A DNA stretch of 64,000 nucleotides from Aphidius gifuensis (taxonomy: Eukaryota > Arthropoda > Insecta > Hymenoptera > Braconidae). Location: contig NC_057791.1 in NCBI RefSeq assembly GCF_014905175.1, forward strand, positions 4,402,001 through 4,466,000, written 5' to 3'. The position numbers were made by a program, and so were the translations under genes. Shown here one piece after another: positions 56,957 through 64,000 of the stretch. The notes below the pieces were generated by a model that saw nothing but the letters and a program-made list of their open reading frames with translations, was not told the DNA's origin and searched no databases. How positions within the stretch are numbered: the stretch's first letter is position 1; every line of letters starts with the position of its first letter.

Positions 56957-59900
56957 ATGACAGCTGGACCAAGTTTAGTGGTGCCAATAGTGCTTTGGGG
57001 AAAAATAGCACCAACTCATTGTATATCATGTATTTATTTATCAAGAGATCAAAAAACTCTTGTTACTGGTTGTTATGATGGACAAATATGTCTTTGGCAA
57101 GTTGATCCTGATACACTAAAGGTAAAATAATAATTTACTTATTGATAAATTAACATTACAAATACATATGTTATATTTATAAAATTATAGATGACACCAA
57201 GATGTTTACTTGTTGGACATACAGCACCAATAATGTGTCTAAGTAAAGCAAGTGTTGTTATGGAACAAAATTATATTGTAAGCAGTAGTGAGAGTGGTGA
57301 AATGTGTACATGGGATGTTGTTGATGGTAAATGTCGTGAAGCTGTTAAGCTAAACAATATTCATACACAAATGTTACCATATGTTTCTGCTGGTGGTGAA
57401 GATGTCAGGTTGTTTTGTTCTGGGTATGTTTAAATTCATTGTAAAATTGATATTAGCTATAAGATATATTTATTATTTTATTCATTTATTTATCTAGATA
57501 TTATCCAGAAGTTCTTGTCATGGATCCATTCAGTTTAGAAGTCATATTTACACTCAGCTCACGTGTCAATCCTGACTGGATTAGTGCCTTGCACGTGCTA
57601 CGGCCGGCCAAACGGAAAGGTCGGTTCTACGTGCACACAAGTTAGTTACACTTCATCACACCTATGCTTTTATCCTCAACCAATTACCTTGATTTTTATT
57701 AATTTTTTTTTTTTTTTTTATTTTTCTTAATCTTTATATATTAATTAAATAGTTTTTTAAAAATATTTAATAACGATTATTTATTAACAGCTGTCAATAA
57801 TGAAAATTATTTTTTTTTATTAAATTCTATTTTGATTATTTAAGTTGTATTATTGTTGATAAATTTAAAAAAAAATACTCGATAAGGGAAAAATATTGAG
57901 AAGAAAAAATCTTGGGTTTTTTAAAATACTAACATGGTTTTTTTTGTTTTTTTTTTTATTAGAAATATTATGGGGATAAATTAAATAAATTATTTTTGTA
58001 ATTAAAAATAGTTATTTATCTATTTAATGAAAATTATAATGTTGCAGCATGAATATTATAAAAGTGGGCTGGTTCTATGCGAGCAGATAAATAATTATTT
58101 GTTTAAACTTGTAATTTTTTCAGTTATATATTTGACAAAATTGATATTATTTAAAAAATTCCTTTTTCTATAAATTATTTAATTATATTTTAATTTAATT
58201 TTCTATTTTTACCTTTCATCTCTCAGCTAACCATTTTTCATTAATCATTAAAAAAAATATATATAAATTAAAAGAAAAAAGAAAAAAAAAAAACAAATTC
58301 ATCACACATAAAACACACTTCATCAGTCATTATTTTCACAATTACACATTAGCTGTACGATTACTATCGTAAGTATTTACAGAACACAAATAAGATATTG
58401 CAAAAAAAAAAAAAAAACAAACAAACACGTTTAAAATTTAAGATGAGATAGAAAAAAAAAATAAAATAATTAATGCATGTTAATTTTTTATTAAAATTTA
58501 AAAGTATAAATGTTGTTATTTAATTTATAATTTTTCAATGTCAGTATTTGCTCGTGCTTAGATAATAATTTAGCCATTTATAATTACATTTTTTTTTTTT
58601 TTTTTTTTTCAATTCAAAGCATGTTTTTAAATTCATCATTACACTTTATCATAAATTATTTTTAAATTACCACAAATACACAAAAAAAAAAATGAAATAA
58701 AAATATGATGAATTGCATGCTAATTTGACTAAAAATATTAACAATTAATATCGCTTATTAAAACAATATAATACAAAAAATTGCATGAATTTAAAAAATA
58801 AAAAAAAAAGTAATTAACAATCACGTAAATAAAAATACGCATGAATTTAATAATCAGAAAAAAATTTATTTTTTATTATTTAAATTGTCAAAATTAAAAT
58901 AGCTTTGATTGTTTTATTTTAATTAATATATTATTATTATTATTATATTGTTTATAATATTTTTTTCATTCTTTAAAAACATAATTGTTAATTTTTTTAA
59001 AGATGATGTTGTACTTGCATTGACGACAACTGGTACTGTAAAAGTTTGGACATTATTGGGTCATGAAAATCGTAACAGCGAGCCACTTTATGAACATGAG
59101 AGTAAACAAATAAGATGTTTAAATGCACTTGCAATGACATGTTGTCCATATAATCAAAGAACAGTTTTAATTGTTTGTTCAAAATATTGGCAGGTAAATT
59201 AATCAATTTTTTTTATAATTATAAAATAGCTACTTTAAATATTTGAGTTTATTTTATTTTACAGATTTTTGATGCTGGTGATTTTTCTGTTCTTTGCTCG
59301 GTAACATCACCACCTGGTGAACGTTGGATGGCTGGTGATTTTTTAGCTGCTGATAGAGTTATTGTTTGGAGTGATGAAGGCCATGGTTATCTATACAAAT
59401 TACCAGCAAAGTACGTATTAATATTACTCATTATAAAAATAAATATCAAACAAATAAAAACACTTGAACATTTGCAACAACAAAAAAATGAATAATAACA
59501 AAATTAAATTTTCAGTATCGTAATAACATTTATATAACAATAATAATTTATCATCCGGATAATAATTGATAAATATTTTTATAAAAAATTTTATTATCAA
59601 TTCACTGACTATATATATATTTTTTTTTTTGTTATTTTTTTTTCTTCATGGTTATAGGGTTCTGGTACAGCTCGAAAGGTAGATTAATAATAAATGTAGA
59701 ATTTTTTTTTTTTAATTTAAAATCACTTATAGATTTTTCATAATTTTTTTTCTTTTTTTTTTTACTAATTCGAGTTGATTTTGTTAATTTATTTAATTTA
59801 ATTTTATTCATATGTATGAATTAGCATTTAGATTTAGTTACGATGCACACTGAATATTAAAAAAGAAAATACAGAATGATGATAAATAAAAATAATAATA

Positions 59901-62900
59901 ATTAGCTATTTAAATAATAAAAAAAAATTAATGCTGCTGCTGCTCGATATATGACACTTGCTGGCGATGCACAAATTAATTAATTAATCTTTAATAAACA
60001 TTATTATTATTATTGTTATAAATAATATTTAATAATTCATAATAATAATTATTCATCAATGCATTAGTTTCATGAACGATTCTACACATTATTAACTATT
60101 TTTTTTTTCATTTTTTCATGGTAAATGTTTTTCTTTTTTTTCATAATAAAAAAAAAAAAACAACATATAAATAAACAAACAAATCACTTCTACTATGAAT
60201 CTACGGGGGAATTGGTCCATTATGTAGCAAGCTGAAGGGCAAGGCTCTCAGCAGGTAACACCACCACTATTTTCATTATTTAATTCATTATTTTAATACA
60301 AAAAAAAAAAAAAAAACATAGTAAACTACTTATATCTTTTCCACTTTATTAAATTAATTAAATCAACAAACATTTGTATAAATGAATCATTTAAATTGTC
60401 ATTTTACTTATTTATTATTTATATTTTTTTAATATTTATTAATTTCACTGGCATGCAAATTTTGCACTTAATTATTATTGCTTATTTGCAGCTTGCAAAT
60501 TATATTGCTTAATTAATCTATTTTTTTTTTTAGTTATCAAATTTTTATAAATTAAATTAAATTATTTTTAATAAGATTTATTTATTTTTTTTTTATTTTA
60601 AATTAACTATTTTTCATACATGCTTTTGTATACTGAGTGTTTCTGACAATGACAATATTATTTATAAATTATTTATGAATTTATAAATGATTTGTCAGTT
60701 GGATAATAATGAGTAAAAAAAAAAAAGAATATATTTTTATTAACAATATTTTATTTTTTAAATTTAACATAGTAGTGTGGCTGATAATTCAAGCTTCCAT
60801 ACATCATCAGCAGAAGATGATCAACCATATTTATATCTCATATTAACTCAACCAGATGATAAGGTAAATAAAAACAATTATAAATTAAAAGACTAATGGT
60901 GTAAAATAATTTAAAAAATATTATTACAGCCATTATCATGCCCACCGGCAATGCGTCTAGTCACTGTACAACGTCAAACAAAAACATTAAAATATTTACT
61001 ACGTGGTGATAGTGAAGGAGTTGTTATACTTTGGTCAGTACCAGAAATAACAAATCAACAATTACAAGATATAACAGATAATAAAACACCAAAACTTGAG
61101 CCAATAATAAAAACAAGTCTTGAAATAGCATGGGAAGCAATGAAACCATCACCAGTTGGTATACTTGATCAACTTGATACAATAAATGATCATAGTATTA
61201 AATTAACAGCATGTATTTATTTACCACAACAAAGTCGTCTTGTTGTTGGACGTGAAGATGGTAGTATTATTATTGTACCAGCAACACAAACAGTTATGTT
61301 ACAATTATTACATGGTAATCATCAGCATTATGATGATTGGCCACCACATCAAATATTACTTGGACATTCTGGACGTGTTAATTGTTTATTATATCCTCAT
61401 AGTGTTGCAACAAGATATGATAGAACACATCTTGTATCTGGTTCAGTTGATTTTGCTGTTTGTTTATGGGATTTATATGCTGGTACATTGATACATCGTT
61501 TTTGTGTACATGCTGGTGAAATAACACAATTAATGGTACCACCAGATAATTGTAGTCCAAGAATACAAAAATGTATATGTAGTGTTGCATCTGATCACAG
61601 TGTAACATTATTATCATTAGCTGAAAGAAAATGTGTTGTATTAGCATCACGACATTTATTTCCAGTTGTAACAATTAAATGGAGACCACTTGATGATTTT
61701 ATGATTATTGGTTGTTCTGATGGTGCTGTTTATGTATGGCAAATGGAAACTGGTCATCTTGATCGTGTATTACATGGTATTATTGCTGAAGAAGTACTAT
61801 ATGCTTGTGATGAAAATACTATTGCAATTGCTGGTGGTAGTGCAACTGGTGGTGAATTAGGACTTGCTAATCCTGCTGTACATTTCTTCAGGTTAATATA
61901 TTAAATAGCCTTTTTTTTTTCATTTATTATTGATAACTAGTATTAAATTATTATTGTTATTGATATTTATAAAGGGGTTTGAGACATAGAAATTTATCAG
62001 CAATTCGTCATGCAACTCAACGTGGTTTACATCAACTTCAACAACTTCATGGTGGTCATGGTAATGATCATGGTAATCAAATTAAATCAAAAGGTGCACC
62101 ACTTATGATTCAAGGTTTTAGAAGTAATCCAAAAGATCCAGAGAGTCATATATTATTTTTTGACATTGAAGCACTTATTGGTAGGTTTAATTATTCATTT
62201 TTTAATTAGCAGTATGATTTTGTACAGTTTATTTAAATTTTCATAAGAAAAATAATGATATGATAGTTTTTTATTATTGATAGTAATAATAATTAACAAA
62301 CAATACAATTTGTCATTGCAAGAAAATTATTCCATAATATATTTATATATATTTTATTAAGTTCAAGCATTGAGTGATGAATATGGTGCGATGTCACCAG
62401 GATCTCTAGAAGCTCAGGGTTTAATATCAGCATCTGAATATCAAAAAGTTGCAGCATTAACGCAATCGGCCAGTCCCGATGCACATAAAAAAATTGCAGG
62501 TAAGACTGCATGACAAATTGGTTGGACCGTTAATATAACAAAAAAAAAATGATTAGGTTTATAAAAAAAATTTTGAAAATTGTCTTTTAGACTTTTTTGG
62601 TCGTGTTAAGGACAAAGCAGGTGATGTTGAACGTATTCTCAAAGAAAAAGATCGACACGGTATTGTGATAAATTTATTATGCTGTTTTAATAATTGATTT
62701 ATTTATTTTTTTTTCATTCTCGATAGCATTTTATTATTTTTTTTTAACACTATTTGATGATTCATGATCATTACGAAAATTTCATCAATATTATTATTGT
62801 GTACATTATTAAGTTTTGCTTTGAATTATTATTTTTTATCAGTATAATTTATTTAGATGTTGTAAAATATTGTCAAATAATTTATTATAAATGCAGAAAG

Positions 62901-64000
62901 AAAAACAAAACAAAAAAATTTTATTTATAAACAGGTATTATAGCTAAGATGAAGGAAGGAGCTGAAAATGTTCATACAAAACTTCAGGCAAAAGCTGAAA
63001 GTGTTGGTCTCAAGCCATCGACATTTGATGGTAAAGGTTAGCCTGCGAAAAAAATAGATTTGAATGCTGCAAATAAAAAATAATAATTACACTTTCATTA
63101 TATCAACAAGAAAAAAAAATATATCAGTTCATAATTTTGCTTTATATTTGCTATAGATTGATTTTAATTTTTCATGACATTTTCAGTTTGCATCGTGTGT
63201 CTTAATTTCCATATTTAATTTGCATATTTAATTTTTAATTATTAAGTCCAAATAGCTCAGTATATACTAGAGTAATAATAATTGAATAAAATAATGCTTT
63301 AGATATATATTTTTTATTTCATGTAATATCTTATTATTTATTTTTTAAATTAAAGTTTATTTAGCAAGCTGCACGCATGCATATAGCAACAGTATGCACT
63401 TTGATATGACAACAATAATTTTTTAGAAAAATGTTTTATTTATTAGTTATATAAAACACAAAAAAAAAAACCATTTTAATTGTGATTAATTTTTTAAATA
63501 GGTGAAGGAGGACAAAGTGAAACAACACGAAATAATTTAAAACGTAATGGTGCTTTTAGTGAGCCAAATGTTACAATGGAAATAGCACAATTATTATTGA
63601 GTCTTCTTCATGCTTGGGGTATGGATCCAGATCTTGATCGTGTATGTGAAGGAAAATTAGGTTTACTTAGACCAATGGTACCAGTATCATTTGGTGTATT
63701 ATCAAAAGGAGGTATTTATTTATTTATTTTATCATGCAGCTATATATTTATTAATATTAATTATATTAATATATTTAATAAATCAAAAATAACAGGTTAC
63801 ATGTCACTGTTACTTCCAACATGGCAAACACAATTAGAACCAGCTGGTGAACCAGCAACTCAACTTGAACAACGTTTACCAGCTGAATTAGTTCGTCAAG
63901 ATCGTTTAACAAAAGCATTTACATCACGTGCACATTGGGAGCTATCAACAACTTTAACAAGTAATCATCTTTTAGCTGTTGTTGCATTATCAAATACATT
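56957..64000 (+). CDS. Rbcn-3B: WD repeat protein 7 / Rabconnectin-3 beta, 5' part, cut by window edge
   Basis: Fifteen exons are visible: 56957-57121, 57191-57423, 57498-57619, 59003-59193, 59265-59410, 59658-59678, 60228-60254, 60773-60863, 60930-61891, 61975-62180, 62362-62499, 62591-62659, 62935-63036, 63502-63711, and 63796 onward. They make about 962 codons and the gene runs off the right edge. The opening SLVVPIVLWGKIAPTHCIS is diagnostic of WDR7. WD40 repeats include TGCYDGQICLWQVD, SSSESGEMCTWDVVDG, SGSVDFAVCLWDLYAG and GCSDGAVYVWQMETG. The region HVLFFDIEAL-type (ILFFDIEALI) and CHLG-like LSLLHAWGMDPDLDRV fit the linker before the C-terminal repeats. With Rabconnectin-3 alpha (DMXL) it promotes V-ATPase assembly and endosome acidification, needed for Notch signalling in flies. 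Exon 3 may instead use a donor 21 bases later. Confidence 0.93.
57620..59002 (+). other. WDR7 intron 3
   Basis: The longest intron seen in this gene (1.4 kb), full of A/T runs. No embedded gene or RNA was recognised. Confidence 0.5.

Noticed and set aside
1..64000. CRISPR arrays, bacterial operons, integrated viral genes
   Set aside because: No regularly spaced direct repeats, no dense intronless gene strings and no recognisable viral proteins were seen. The window is ordinary insect nuclear DNA with some lineage-specific genes.

Overview
This is a window of a very AT-rich, intron-bearing animal nuclear genome, almost certainly an insect. The gene set includes a classic six-cysteine odorant-binding protein, an insect-type ionotropic receptor, Rabconnectin-3B/WDR7, Atf3 and a chymotrypsin-fold serine protease homolog. 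Base composition, short introns and frequent Asn tracts would suit a parasitoid wasp (a braconid, for example), but that placement is inference. Coding sequence is recognised by protein family, consistent GT-AG junctions and preserved reading phase. Non-coding DNA is full of poly-A/T tracts.

Layout: 1-3250 is poorly resolved: a possible spliced non-coding transcript and two small orphan reading frames. 3360-4558 (-) is ALKBH1. 6.9-14.7 kb (+) is Atf3, with a distal 5' non-coding exon, a ~6.3 kb intron and three coding exons. 17.2-18.0 kb (-) is SEC61 gamma. 18.5-19.9 kb (-) is a MULE-transposase-like gene split by four introns. 20.4-21.5 kb (+) is a catalytically dead serine protease homolog. 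21.9-26.8 kb (-) is the elongation factor Spt6.

27.3-42.4 kb is a lineage-specific looking block. Four F-box/leucine-rich-repeat paralogs share the same two intron positions (27281-28666 -, 33165-34366 +, 38893-40263 -, 40955-42424 +). Between them lie an ionotropic receptor, a truncated eIF3g-like gene, an intronless 621-residue orphan and an odorant-binding protein. F-box genes 3 and 4 are divergent, and the 0.7 kb between them holds a perfect five-unit heat-shock element. It also holds a ~105-bp sequence that recurs upstream of the MULE-like gene.

42.8-44.3 kb (-) is a CRAL-TRIO lipid carrier and 44964-45034 (-) is tRNA-Gly(GCC). 45.8-51.0 kb carries two tandem intronless Hsp70 paralogs, both without EEVD and with basic tails. 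The first appears to carry three tandem copies of the helical lid domain, which I consider the most unusual protein in the window. 52.0-55.7 kb holds NAA30 (N-terminal acetyltransferase) and folylpolyglutamate synthase. From 55.9 kb to the right edge runs WDR7/Rabconnectin-3B, a V-ATPase regulator; its first ~962 codons are present, including two in-frame microexons.

Most genes here are housekeeping or sensory single genes with no shared operon-like function. The coherent themes are local duplication (F-box/LRR, Hsp70), stress-type regulation (Atf3, heat-shock element, Hsp70s) and traces of mobile DNA (MULE domain, dispersed repeat). Exon limits come from reading splice signals and phase by eye; no transcript or homology search was available.
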